64,000 nt of DNA, from the NCBI GenBank assembly GCA_020161295.1, contig JAIUOA010000011.1, positions 28,395 to 92,394 on the forward strand, written 5' to 3'. The notes beneath the pieces are model-generated. The model was not told the DNA's origin. It did no database searches and saw nothing but the letters and a program-made list of their open reading frames with translations. Source of the DNA: Bacillota bacterium (lineage in GTDB: Bacteria > Bacillota > Clostridia > Peptostreptococcales > Acidaminobacteraceae). This document shows positions 1 through 8,264 of this stretch, in pieces. Both the position numbers and the translations under genes were made by a program. Positions within the stretch are counted from its first letter, which is position 1; the number at the start of each line of letters is the position of its first letter.

Positions 1-2
1 TT

Positions 3-1112
3 TTTGCAATAACATTGGGTATCATTATTTCAAGAATGATCTCAATCAAGTTAAAAAACATTCTATTGTTTGCAGATGCACTTAGTGAAGGTGATTTAAG
101 AGAAAGAATAAATGTGGTTAGTAAAGATGAAATTGGGATGCTAGCTGAAGCACTGAATAGGGCTGGTGAAAAAACAAAGGGTTTAATAACTGCCATAATG
201 GACAGTTCTTTTAAAATCAGCGAAACGAGCGATGAACTTTCTACTACCATTGAAGATATTACCGAAAAAATGCAAAACATTCAAACTTCTACTCGAAAAA
301 TCGCCTCAGGTACTGAAGATTTAAGTGCAACAACAGAAGAAGTTAATGCAACAATTGAAGAAATTAATTCAAACACAACAGAACTTTCAAATAAAGCTAA
401 AGATGGAGATAAAGCTTCTAAAGAAATACAAATTCGTGCGAAAGAAATCAAAGAAAAAGGAACGGTGGCTATTGATTTATCAAAGAAAATATATTTAGAA
501 AAACAGAAGAATATCCTAGAAGCTATAGAATCGGGCAAAGTTGTAGAGAAAATAAAGATAATGGCAGATTCTATTGCAGACATTTCCTCACAGACAAATT
601 TATTGGCATTAAATGCAGCCATAGAATCTGCACGAGCAGGAGAAATGGGTAAAGGATTTGCAGTTGTTGCAGATGAAATACGGAAATTGGCAGAGCAATC
701 CTCTAAAAACGTTTCAAATATCAGAGAAGTTATAATGCAAGTAATTGAAGCGTTTAAAAATCTTTCGGAAAACGCGCAAGATATTTTAGCCTTTATTGAT
801 AATAACGTTAATCCAGACTACGAACTCTTTTTAGATACGGCAGTAAAATATCAAGATGATGCAATTTTTATTATGAAAATGTCTGAAGAAATTGCAAATG
901 GCAGTAATTCAATATTAAATGCAATGGAACAAACAAGTACAGCTATTGAAACAGTGGCTCTAACAGCTCAACTGACTGCTAACAATACAGAAGGTATTTT
1001 AACAAGTGTTGATAAATCCACATCAGCAATGGATGACGTTTTGGCAGTTGCAAATCGACAATCTATTTTGTCAGAAGAATTAAACCAATTAATAAAGAGA
1101 TTTAAAATTTAA
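3..1112 (+). CDS. Methyl-accepting chemotaxis protein, 3' part (5' end outside window)
   Basis: The reading frame is open back to the window edge, so the sensor domain and first membrane segment are missing. The visible part starts in the end of a membrane helix, continues into a HAMP domain (key residues around [12 protein letters not shown]), and then into the long cytoplasmic signalling coiled coil. The receptor tip is clear: the hairpin near nt 590-690 carries [18 protein letters not shown] and [14 protein letters not shown], the CheA/CheW contact region of MCPs. Its role is to pass ligand signals to the CheA kinase at the membrane. A 20-bp inverted repeat (about 1127-1147, TTGCAAA arms) follows the stop but has no T-run on this strand. 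Base composition is more AT-rich than the genes after 2.1 kb. Confidence 0.93.
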   Translation, partial: FAITLGIIISRMISIKLKNILLFADALSEGDLRERINVVSKDEIGMLAEALNRAGEKTKGLITAIMDSSFKISETSDELSTTIEDITEKMQNIQTSTRKIASGTEDLSATTEEVNATIEEINSNTTELSNKAKDGDKASKEIQIRAKEIKEKGTVAIDLSKKIYLEKQKNILEAIESGKVVEKIKIMADSIADISSQTNLLALNAAIESARAGEMGKGFAVVADEIRKLAEQSSKNVSNIREVIMQVIEAFKNLSENAQDILAFIDNNVNPDYELFLDTAVKYQDDAIFIMKMSEEIANGSNSILNAMEQTSTAIETVALTAQLTANNTEGILTSVDKSTSAMDDVLAVANRQSILSEELNQLIKRFKI

Positions 1113-1147
1113 GCAACGCACTACATTATTGCAAAGTTTTGCAATAA

Positions 1148-1267
1148 AAATATATTTATCTTACAAGCTTCCTGTTATAAAATGAAATAAAGAGAACCCA
1201 CACACTCAAATTTGGATATACTTGTAATAACCACAAAACAAGTCCAAAAAAGAATGGAGGGTTCAAG
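1148..1267 (+). mobile_element. 5' non-coding end of the IS110-family element (possible bridge-RNA region)
   Basis: This AT-rich stretch of about 120 bases lies directly upstream of the IS110-type transposase and ends in a GGAGG ribosome binding site (1257-1261). In IS110-group elements the non-coding end next to the recombinase encodes a structured guide (bridge/seek) RNA. The position fits, but I could not define target- or donor-binding loops by eye and the element is truncated, so function is doubtful. Confidence 0.35.
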
Positions 1268-2059
1268 ATGAATTATACTCAAATTAGACACCTAAATCAA
1301 ATAACACCATCAACGTTGATTGTAGGAGTTGATGTATCAAAAAGATTTCATATTGCTAGAGCTCAAGATTATAGAGGGCAGGAGTTTGGAAAACACATCA
1401 AGTTTCTTAATTCTAATGAAGGCTTTAAAGCATTTGCAGCATGGTTTGAATCACTTATGAAACAAGAATGCAAGACAAGTATAGTCGTGGGGATGGAACC
1501 AACAGGGCCCTATTGGATCAACTTGGCGAGATACTTAAACAATCGAGATATACTCGTTGTCACAGTAAATCCTCATCATGTGAAAAAAAGTAAGGAACTA
1601 GATGATAATAATCAATCAAAAAACGATGTGAAAGACGCAAGAGTTATTGCACAGCTCGTTAAAGATGCGAGATTTTCAGAACCGAACTTTCTAGATGGTC
1701 CTTATGAGGAGCTTAGAAATGCTAAGAATTTGAGACGAATCATGATTAGTGATTTGACTCGGAATATAAATAGGATACAAAATTGGCTTGATCGTTTTTT
1801 TCCGGAATGGGAACAAGTATATGCACGTTGGGAAGCAAAGAGCTTTGTTATTGTCTTAAAGCGATATACCTTTCCAGAAGTAATTGCGAAGCAAACAGCT
1901 TCAGAGTTGTATGAATCGATACAAATTGACGTAAAACGAGGTTTTGGGAAATCACGGATAGATAAACTTATTGAAGTCTGCAAAATGAGTATTGGTTTGA
2001 AAACAGGCTATGCTATGGGTGTGGAATGCGTTACAAAAATTGTAAAAAAGAGTGAGTAA
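1268..2059 (+). pseudogene. IS110-family transposase, C-terminally truncated
   Basis: The 263-residue product has the N-terminal RuvC-like DEDD domain of IS110 recombinases: the first Asp in VGVDVSK (residues about 20-26), the Glu in GMEPTGPYW (about 78), and the paired Asp in SKNDVKDARVIAQL (about 118-125). Family members are about 400 residues and carry a second domain with the nucleophilic Ser. Here the frame stops after KIVKKSE, with no trace of that domain before a terminator at 2092. The enzyme is therefore probably inactive. A good ribosome binding site precedes the ATG. No flanking repeats were recognised, as is usual for IS110 elements. Confidence 0.85.
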
Positions 2060-2091
2060 GTTGATTTTGTAAATTGCGCTTAATAGGGTAT

Positions 2092-2130
2092 AATTAGGGT
2101 ATGAAAAAGCATACCCTAATTTTTTTTTTT
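2092..2130 (+). terminator. Strong intrinsic terminator ahead of the GGDEF-EAL gene
   Basis: A perfect 12-bp stem (arms AATTAGGGTATG and CATACCCTAATT, loop AAAAAG) runs into eleven T residues. An ATG at 2101 that would lengthen the next gene lies inside the 5' arm, so it is not a credible start. A TATAAT (2089-2094) overlaps the 5' arm. With a weak TTGTAA 16 bp upstream it could be a promoter, but the terminator reading is stronger. Confidence 0.85.
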
Positions 2131-2145
2131 GAAATGGAGCGCGCT

Positions 2146-4191
2146 GTGGAAAACAAGAAAATCATCGATGACAATAAAACACTACTTGATCAACCCACCA
2201 CTGGCATTCAGAATAATCCGTGGCGGACCATTTTCATTTATTTGGTTTTTGGTTTTGCTTGGATACTATTTTCTGATCGGATTCTAGAAGTATTGATTCC
2301 TGATCATCAACAATACCAGAATTTCCAGACCTATAAAGGGTGGATCTACGTATTATTTACAGCAGGGTTACTTTATGTACTTATCCGTATGGATAATCGA
2401 AAAATTTTCACGTTAAATTACCGTTTAACAGAAAAAAACCAAGATTTGGTCGTTTTTTCAGAGGAAATGATCGCTATTGAGGAAGAACTGCAAAATAAAA
2501 TCGAAGCCCTAAATCATTCGATGGCGTCTTTGGAAAAGCATAAGACATACATTGAAGGCATCTATAATAACAGCAGCACGGTTATCGTCATTTGGAATCT
2601 GGACGGAATAATTTTAGAAGTGAATGATCACTATACAACGCTTTTAGGATATGAGAAAGAGGAGGCAGTGGGTAAATCAGTGGATATGCTTTTAGCGTCT
2701 GATGAACACTTTTCTCTGGAAGAGCATGTGACTGATTTAGTAACTAAAGGCTATCTTAAGAACTATGAGCATCTTATCGTTACAAAGTCGGGAGCAGTCG
2801 CCACCATGCTTTGGAATGATAAAGTGATGAACGCGCCAGATTCTGACGAAACCTATGTGGTGTCGTTTGGAATTGACATCACACTTGAGCGCGAGAAGGA
2901 AAAGCAAATTATCGAACTCGCTTATAAAGACCGCTTGACAGGACTAAAAAACAAAGTCGTCTTTGAACAAGAACTCAATGAGCTTATCGATCGGAATCAG
3001 TGCTTTGCGCTTTATTATATCGATTTCGATAATTTTAAAAATCTCAATGACGTCCTCGGTCACGACTATGGCGATCAGTTCCTTCTGGAGTATTCAAAAG
3101 CAGTTGACGAGATATTGGATCAGGGGCACCTTTATAGATGGTCAGGGGACGAGTTCTTTATCACTGAGCTTACGGATGACGAATCGCATATCCGTGAAAC
3201 CATCGATCAATTAATGAAACTCACCAAGCGCAAGTGGCATGTGAGCAAGATGGAGTACTATCCATCCATCAGTTTGGGAATTACACGGTATCCAAGTGAT
3301 GGCATCACCGTAACAGAACTTCTCAAAAATGTCGAAATGGCACTTTACAAATCGAAAGAAGCAGGTAAAGGTCAATGCAGATTCTTCGATACAAGCTATA
3401 AGGAGGAAGTCGCAAGATTAATCCATATAGAAAGCTCCATTAGTCGCATTATTCAAAATCAAGCGTTCGAACTGTATTATCAACCGATTTTTCAGTTAGA
3501 TAATCTGGAAATTACGGGCCTAGAAGCCTTACTTAGGTGGAATATGCCTGATTTGGGCATCAACACGGGAGAGTTCATCGATGTGGCTGAGCGGACAGGT
3601 CAGATCGTCGAAGTAGACCGCTGGGTGATTGATGAGGCATTTCGTTTCGTTAAAGACCACTTTACGGATGATAAATTTCACTTGTCCATCAACCTATCCA
3701 CTAAATCCTTGATTTCATCAACCTTACTTCCGACGATTGAAGAAAAGCTTCAGGCATACGGAATTTCTTCGCATTTGGTTGAGTTCGAAATAACGGAGCA
3801 TTCACTCATAGACAATTTTGATCAAACCTTATCGGTCATTCGAAGCTTGAAGGACTTGGGCTTTAACATCGCACTAGATGATTTTGGAACGCGTTTTTCG
3901 TCATTAAATTATCTAAGTAAAATACCATTTGACACCCTTAAGGTAGATAAATCCTATATCGATCATGTAACCACGGATGGTAAAGACCGTTTGATCGTGG
4001 AACAGATTATTCAGCTCTCTGAGCGCCTGGGAATCAAAACGATTGCTGAAGGCGTTGAATATCCTGAACAGCGTAAAGCATTGGAACTAATGAAATGTAG
4101 TTATGGTCAGGGCTATTTAATGTCACGACCTATTAATAAGACACAAATCTGTGACCTCTTAAAGGCGGAACGTACAAAAGGGGAAAACTAG
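2146..4191 (+). CDS. Membrane PAS-GGDEF-EAL c-di-GMP turnover protein
   Basis: Two membrane helices (about residues 28-51 and 66-83) are followed by a short coiled coil, a PAS domain (about 135-245), a GGDEF domain and a C-terminal EAL domain. The cyclase signature is SGDEF (nt about 3142-3156) instead of GGDEF, so diguanylate cyclase activity is possible but uncertain. The EAL side looks intact: LEALLRW, EITEHS, DDFGT and AEGVE are all present, which predicts phosphodiesterase activity. The GTG start at 2146 was chosen because GGAG lies 6 bases upstream. ATG 2134 is possible, and ATG 2101 lies inside a terminator. The stop abuts the ATG of the next cyclase, so the two are probably co-translated and set local c-di-GMP together. 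Confidence 0.9.
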   Translation: MENKKIIDDNKTLLDQPTTGIQNNPWRTIFIYLVFGFAWILFSDRILEVLIPDHQQYQNFQTYKGWIYVLFTAGLLYVLIRMDNRKIFTLNYRLTEKNQDLVVFSEEMIAIEEELQNKIEALNHSMASLEKHKTYIEGIYNNSSTVIVIWNLDGIILEVNDHYTTLLGYEKEEAVGKSVDMLLASDEHFSLEEHVTDLVTKGYLKNYEHLIVTKSGAVATMLWNDKVMNAPDSDETYVVSFGIDITLEREKEKQIIELAYKDRLTGLKNKVVFEQELNELIDRNQCFALYYIDFDNFKNLNDVLGHDYGDQFLLEYSKAVDEILDQGHLYRWSGDEFFITELTDDESHIRETIDQLMKLTKRKWHVSKMEYYPSISLGITRYPSDGITVTELLKNVEMALYKSKEAGKGQCRFFDTSYKEEVARLIHIESSISRIIQNQAFELYYQPIFQLDNLEITGLEALLRWNMPDLGINTGEFIDVAERTGQIVEVDRWVIDEAFRFVKDHFTDDKFHLSINLSTKSLISSTLLPTIEEKLQAYGISSHLVEFEITEHSLIDNFDQTLSVIRSLKDLGFNIALDDFGTRFSSLNYLSKIPFDTLKVDKSYIDHVTTDGKDRLIVEQIIQLSERLGIKTIAEGVEYPEQRKALELMKCSYGQGYLMSRPINKTQICDLLKAERTKGEN

Positions 4192-5220
4192 ATGTCTACG
4201 AAAAGTCCGCATATGATGGCGGTGAAGAATCGAATATTCAAGATGATCCTGTGGATTAGTCTAGTCGCTTTTTTGACGGTGGCGTTCACAAATGTGATTA
4301 ATCGGCGTCCATTAAGCAATTTTTTAATCCCTTTCTTTGGGGGAGTAATCATAGCGGCCATGATTTGGCTCGTGTATAAAAATAAAGGAATGTTGGGTGT
4401 TAAATACGCCTATTACGTCTTCCTGAGTGTGTTATATGTCCCCGTGGCGTGGTTGACGTCACCAGGATCTTATAGTGCCATGTCCTTTTATGCAGTGCTA
4501 ATCGTGTTTGTCGGCGTCGTCCTAGCTCAAGAGAAATCGGATTATGCTTTTCCGGTACTGACGACGATAGAAGTTGTTTTTCTTATAAACTATGAAAGAT
4601 TCAAGCCTGAGCAGTATGCTGTCTACTCAGAACCCGCAGCACGTGCGATTGATTTATCCATTAATTTTTCAATCGTCATCGCCATCATTTTCGCGGTGGT
4701 TTTCGTCCTTAACTCGTATTTTGATTCTGAGCACAAACGCATCTATAGTCTTTCGATTACGGACCAATTGACAGGGATCTATAACAGAAGGTATCTTTAC
4801 CATGAACTTGAGCAGTTTGAAACTGGCAATCGAAAAAAGGATAAAACATTTTCCATTTTGATGATGGATTTAAATAATTTCAAACGCGTCAACGACACTT
4901 ACGGTCATTTTGCAGGGGATGAAGTATTGAAGGCTTTTGGAGCGGTTCTCAATCAAGCCTGTAGAAAGAACGATTTTCCTGCCAGGTATGGCGGCGATGA
5001 GTTCGTGGTTTTATTACCTGATACACCGCTTGGTGACATCCCTGTGATTCAAGAACGGATCAATAGTTTGTTTGGTCCCGTCATGGATAAATACAAGTCA
5101 GTGGGCTTATCGATTTCTTTTGGCGCGGCGTATAATAAGGGTCAGACCATCGAAGAAATCTTACAGCAAGCGGATGACCACTTATATAAAAACAAAGCGG
5201 CGTCTAAAAGTGAGTGTTGA
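4192..5220 (+). CDS. Membrane diguanylate cyclase (GGDEF)
   Basis: The 342-residue protein has about six hydrophobic segments in residues 15-185 and then a GGDEF domain. The active site is RYGGDEFVVLL (about residues 263-273), with the metal-binding and fold motifs LTGIYNRRY and MMDLNNFKRVND upstream, so it should make c-di-GMP from two GTP. The stretch before GGDEF does not show a clear RxxD inhibitory site. The ATG begins at the base after the stop of the GGDEF-EAL gene, so the pair forms an operon of a predicted synthase and a predicted hydrolase. The N-terminal membrane block resembles no named sensor domain that I can assign. Confidence 0.9.
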   Translation: MSTKSPHMMAVKNRIFKMILWISLVAFLTVAFTNVINRRPLSNFLIPFFGGVIIAAMIWLVYKNKGMLGVKYAYYVFLSVLYVPVAWLTSPGSYSAMSFYAVLIVFVGVVLAQEKSDYAFPVLTTIEVVFLINYERFKPEQYAVYSEPAARAIDLSINFSIVIAIIFAVVFVLNSYFDSEHKRIYSLSITDQLTGIYNRRYLYHELEQFETGNRKKDKTFSILMMDLNNFKRVNDTYGHFAGDEVLKAFGAVLNQACRKNDFPARYGGDEFVVLLPDTPLGDIPVIQERINSLFGPVMDKYKSVGLSISFGAAYNKGQTIEEILQQADDHLYKNKAASKSEC

Positions 5221-5389
5221 CATCTCATCAGATGCGATTTATAATTTAGGAGATTAAAGGCTTCGGTCTCGAGAAAGGAGTAATGTTTTATGATGGTCAG
5301 ATTAAGTGAGGTTTTTATTGGCTAACTGAATATCGGCATCGCATTTGTCGATGCAACTTCTTTCGAGCAATCTGAATCGTGTATGAATT
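5221..5389 (+). other. Structured leader with possible 8-11-codon ORF upstream of rsgA
   Basis: This segment carries GAAAGGAG (5273-5280) followed by two tiny overlapping frames: ATG 5283 (8 codons) and ATG 5290 (11 codons, ending at TAA 5323-5325). Downstream is a hairpin GCATCG/CGATGC (about 5339-5357). A longer-range pairing joins TCTCGAGAAAG (about 5266-5276) with CTTTCGAG (about 5360-5367). It is followed by two terminators and then rsgA, the layout of an attenuator. I could not match it to a riboswitch class. Confidence 0.35.
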
Positions 5390-5417
5390 AACACGCTATT
5401 TGATGGCGTGTTTTTTA
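5390..5417 (+). terminator. Terminator 1 in rsgA leader
   Basis: Stem AACACGC/GCGTGTT with a 9-base loop, followed by a T-rich tail. It could end the c-di-GMP operon or act as the attenuator of the leader. Confidence 0.7.
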
Positions 5418-5430
5418 TTGCCAAAAATTC

Positions 5431-5462
5431 ATCCCGCAGCTGGTCGCCACTGCGGGATTTTT
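5431..5462 (+). terminator. Terminator 2 in rsgA leader
   Basis: Stem ATCCCGCAG/CTGCGGGAT followed by five T residues, only 21 bases before the rsgA start codon. Two terminators in series directly before a gene suggest conditional read-through or an unseen promoter between them. Confidence 0.7.
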
Positions 5463-5483
5463 ATGTGCATCGAAAGGAAAATT

Positions 5484-6704
5484 ATGGAAAAAACAAATGC
5501 AACCTATTATGATTCTGAAAAGAAATTTAACACAAACGATTATGAATGTGAAAGGAAATTAAAGATGAACTTTAATAATGAAAAATATGAGCAAAATCAA
5601 CAAAATCAACAAAATCAAATGAATGGTCATGAAGAAGCGTGGCTAGAAGCATATGGCTTCAACACGTTCTTTATGAAACAATGGTCAGCGCTGGATCAAG
5701 ACATTAAAACGAACGGCCTCATCGGAAGGGTGATCGCCGATTTCGGGCAAAAGCTTCGTGTGGCCATAAATGAGGGGGAATGCCTCGCAAATCGGCCTGT
5801 GGAACTGAAGCAGATGAAGAGTGGAATCGCCACAGGTGATTGGGTAGTCGTAAAGCCTCTCAATGATGGCGAAGAGGCGATTGTCCTGCACGTATTTCAA
5901 AGGTTTAGCAAGTTTTCAAGAGCGGCTGCGGGCGTGGAAGTGAAGGAGCAAATCGTCGCAACCAACATCGACACTGTTTTTTTAGCGCAATCCATGAACA
6001 AGGACTTTAATCTAAGACGGATGGAACGTTACTTGGTAGCTGCATGGGACAGTGGAGCAACCCCCGTGATCTTACTTACGAAGGCAGATTTATGTGAAGC
6101 GCCTGAAGTCTATATCGAGCAAATGGCATCGATCGCGCCAGGGGTGGAAGTCATAGCGCTCAGCAGTGTGTCAGGTATGGGGTTATCTCAAATGACGAAA
6201 TATGTTACTAAGGGAAAAACGGTGGCGATATTAGGGTCTTCTGGCGTGGGAAAGTCCACATTGGTAAATGCACTGATGGGACATGATGTTCTTAAGACGC
6301 AATCGATCAGGGAGGATGACAGTAAAGGGCGACACACCACGACTCACCGGGAACTGTTGCTGTTACCGGGCTCCGGGCTTATCCTCGATACTCCAGGCAT
6401 GCGAACTCTGGCGCTTTGGGATGCGGAAAATGGGGAAGGGATGGAGCGCATTTTTGGTGAAATCGAAGGCATCATCAAAGAATGCCGTTTCTCGAACTGT
6501 ACCCATAAAAGTGAACCAGGATGTGCCATCAGAGCCGCATTACGGTCTGGTAGGCTTGAGGAGAAAAAGTGGATCAACTGGCAAAAACTCCAAAAGGAAA
6601 TCAAGTTTATTGAGAGTAAGGCTAATAAAAAAGAACGCGCCCTGCATAAACAAGGCGCGAAAAGCAACACACGTAAAAATATTTCGGTCTATGAAGTAGA
6701 CTGA
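5484..6704 (+). CDS. rsgA: Ribosome small-subunit-dependent GTPase RsgA/YjeQ
   Basis: This is a circularly permuted GTPase that acts in late 30S subunit maturation. After an OB-fold-like N-terminal part the G motifs come in the permuted order: G4 LTKAD (about residue 198), G5 LSSVSG, G1 GSSGVGKST (about 250), G3 DTPGM (about 302). A zinc-knuckle follows, with CRFSNCTHKSEPGC. The start at ATG 5484 has GAAAGGAAA upstream. A second well-placed start, ATG 5565, would remove a non-conserved 27-residue leader. Between the start and the conserved core lies a short Asn/Gln-rich run (nt about 5590-5620). The 3' end overlaps the convergent HTH gene by 16 bp, and that gene's terminator lies inside the rsgA coding region. 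Confidence 0.93.
   Translation: MEKTNATYYDSEKKFNTNDYECERKLKMNFNNEKYEQNQQNQQNQMNGHEEAWLEAYGFNTFFMKQWSALDQDIKTNGLIGRVIADFGQKLRVAINEGECLANRPVELKQMKSGIATGDWVVVKPLNDGEEAIVLHVFQRFSKFSRAAAGVEVKEQIVATNIDTVFLAQSMNKDFNLRRMERYLVAAWDSGATPVILLTKADLCEAPEVYIEQMASIAPGVEVIALSSVSGMGLSQMTKYVTKGKTVAILGSSGVGKSTLVNALMGHDVLKTQSIREDDSKGRHTTTHRELLLLPGSGLILDTPGMRTLALWDAENGEGMERIFGEIEGIIKECRFSNCTHKSEPGCAIRAALRSGRLEEKKWINWQKLQKEIKFIESKANKKERALHKQGAKSNTRKNISVYEVD
6622..6659 (-). terminator. Terminator for the HTH gene, embedded in the rsgA 3' end
   Basis: On the minus strand the stem CGCGCC/GGCGCG (6636-6641 with 6654-6659) is followed by a T-rich run with a TTTTTT core. It sits within the last codons of rsgA. Confidence 0.6.
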
Positions 6705-8146
6705 TAGGAACTGATGATGTCCAGCCAGTTCTCAAGCTCCAGGATGATATCCGGTTTGTTCTGAGGGCTGACATGTACCATCTCTTCAACAAAGTTCTGA
6801 AAAGCACTAACCAACATATGATGGTTAAATGCGATATAAAGTGGCGAATGGTCAATCTTACAAAAGATGACGCCAACCTCAGGCTTAACCATGATGATGA
6901 TGTCCTCAGGTATCGGAGGTGGATCGAGATGAATATAAAAATGATGGTGCTGTTTTGAGTAATTCAAAATTTGTTTGACGTTATCGATGTAGGCTTCTTT
7001 CGTAATATTCGGAAGGTGCGCATCAGTTCTGCTATCCATAAACTCTAACGGGTCATATAGCTTAAACCAGGTCGTAAATTTTGATTCATTCAGATGATGG
7101 GCCATGGATTCAGAACGCCTGTTGATGAACGCTTCGACGAAAGAATGGAGTTCCTTCGAACCGGGCCAAGGGGATAAAAAATACATGTCTCCCTTTTGTA
7201 CCTCGAATTCATCGTATAACGCGGTGAAGGCTTCACGGTTTTCCTCTTTAAAAAAGCGCATAAGCGGACGGCAGTGCTTCAAATACGCCTCGAATTCGCA
7301 GGCCAAATTTGAAATCATCTGTTGATCATTATAATAAAGCTGTTCCGAGGACGTCGTATCTGCAAGGGCACTTGATGTCAATGCAGCAATGCCAGGTGCG
7401 ATGAACATCGTTCGTCTGAACAGGGATTCTTGATAGTTGGGATAATAATAGGGCGTGATGGCGCCAGTTGTATAAAGCGGCATCCACCTGTCTATGGCCG
7501 CCATGAGCTCTTGATTGCTCCGCGTGACGGTATGAACGATATTGATGTGATGCCCTGAACGAATGGTTTCAACCAACAACATTGCCCACTTATCGGTAAA
7601 GGCGGGGTCTTCAAGCATCCAGTCCATGGATTCATCGCTATATAAAAGAAGTGTACACGGCTTCTTACTTTTGATTACGGCTGTTAAAAAACGGATAACC
7701 CCTTCACGTTTGCCTGCATTTCCTTTATAAACCTCCACACTTAACCGTTTGCCAGCAGGTTCTTCGGGAAGTGCATTAAGGGGTAAACTTGGAAGAGTGA
7801 CTTCCTTTGCTAAATGCAATCGCTCGATAAACTTACTGACCAACAAGGTGCTTTCCGTATTCTCATTTTTAAACCACATGATGAGCTTTTCGCTAATGAT
7901 ATCCGGACAATTCTCACAGTTACCTTCTGTTAACGTCAACAGTTCGCACAAACTTTGGCGATCTGTGGCATGAGTGGCGATGTAATGCGATATGGTTTCT
8001 ATATAACCGCAGTGACTGGCAGGGATACGTGTTCCATTGCGCCAGCGGCTAATGAGAGAGGGATCGACAGAAATGGCCTTTGCCAGTTTATTATTCGGGA
8101 TATTTTGCAGACTCAACACGAGATTCAGCTTGTCATGAAATTTCAT
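6689..8146 (-). CDS. HTH (Cro/CI-type) protein with large uncharacterised C-terminal region
   Basis: The 485-residue protein begins with a helix-turn-helix of the XRE type (NKLAKAISVDPSLISRWRNG, about residues 18-37). The rest is soluble, has no named domain that I recognise, and contains a short cysteine pair (NCENC, about residues 70-74). A DNA-binding role is inferred from the HTH only. The ATG at 8146 was preferred over a GTG/ATG 18 bases upstream because AGGAGG (8153-8158) is spaced correctly for it. It is divergent from the PfkB-type kinase with about 118 bp between them, so it may regulate that gene or itself. The gene end overlaps rsgA. Confidence 0.75.
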   Translation of the reverse strand: MKFHDKLNLVLSLQNIPNNKLAKAISVDPSLISRWRNGTRIPASHCGYIETISHYIATHATDRQSLCELLTLTEGNCENCPDIISEKLIMWFKNENTESTLLVSKFIERLHLAKEVTLPSLPLNALPEEPAGKRLSVEVYKGNAGKREGVIRFLTAVIKSKKPCTLLLYSDESMDWMLEDPAFTDKWAMLLVETIRSGHHINIVHTVTRSNQELMAAIDRWMPLYTTGAITPYYYPNYQESLFRRTMFIAPGIAALTSSALADTTSSEQLYYNDQQMISNLACEFEAYLKHCRPLMRFFKEENREAFTALYDEFEVQKGDMYFLSPWPGSKELHSFVEAFINRRSESMAHHLNESKFTTWFKLYDPLEFMDSRTDAHLPNITKEAYIDNVKQILNYSKQHHHFYIHLDPPPIPEDIIIMVKPEVGVIFCKIDHSPLYIAFNHHMLVSAFQNFVEEMVHVSPQNKPDIILELENWLDIISSYQSTS

Positions 8147-8264
8147 GATACCCCTCCTAACCACTAGTAATCGATTTCTAAGTTGAGTATATCATATTCA
8201 CTAGGATAATAAAATTATTTCAAGTATAATAAGTATGAGACTGTTTGATAAGGAGTGAAATCTG

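Noticed and set aside
281..622. Minus-strand ORF inside the chemotaxis receptor
   Set aside because: It is opposite a well-conserved MCP signalling domain, has no ribosome binding site, and its Ser/Val-rich product is a typical antisense shadow.
2061..2094. Promoter TTGTAA-N16-TATAAT for the GGDEF-EAL gene
   Set aside because: The TATAAT overlaps the terminator stem, so a transcript from it would start inside the hairpin; kept only as a remark.
5221..5389. c-di-GMP riboswitch after the cyclase genes
   Set aside because: I looked for the GEMM-I conserved core and tetraloop receptor and did not find them; the segment stays unassigned.
5379..5483. Upstream extension of rsgA by 35 codons
   Set aside because: The extension reads through two intrinsic terminators and has no ribosome binding site; ATG 5484 has one.
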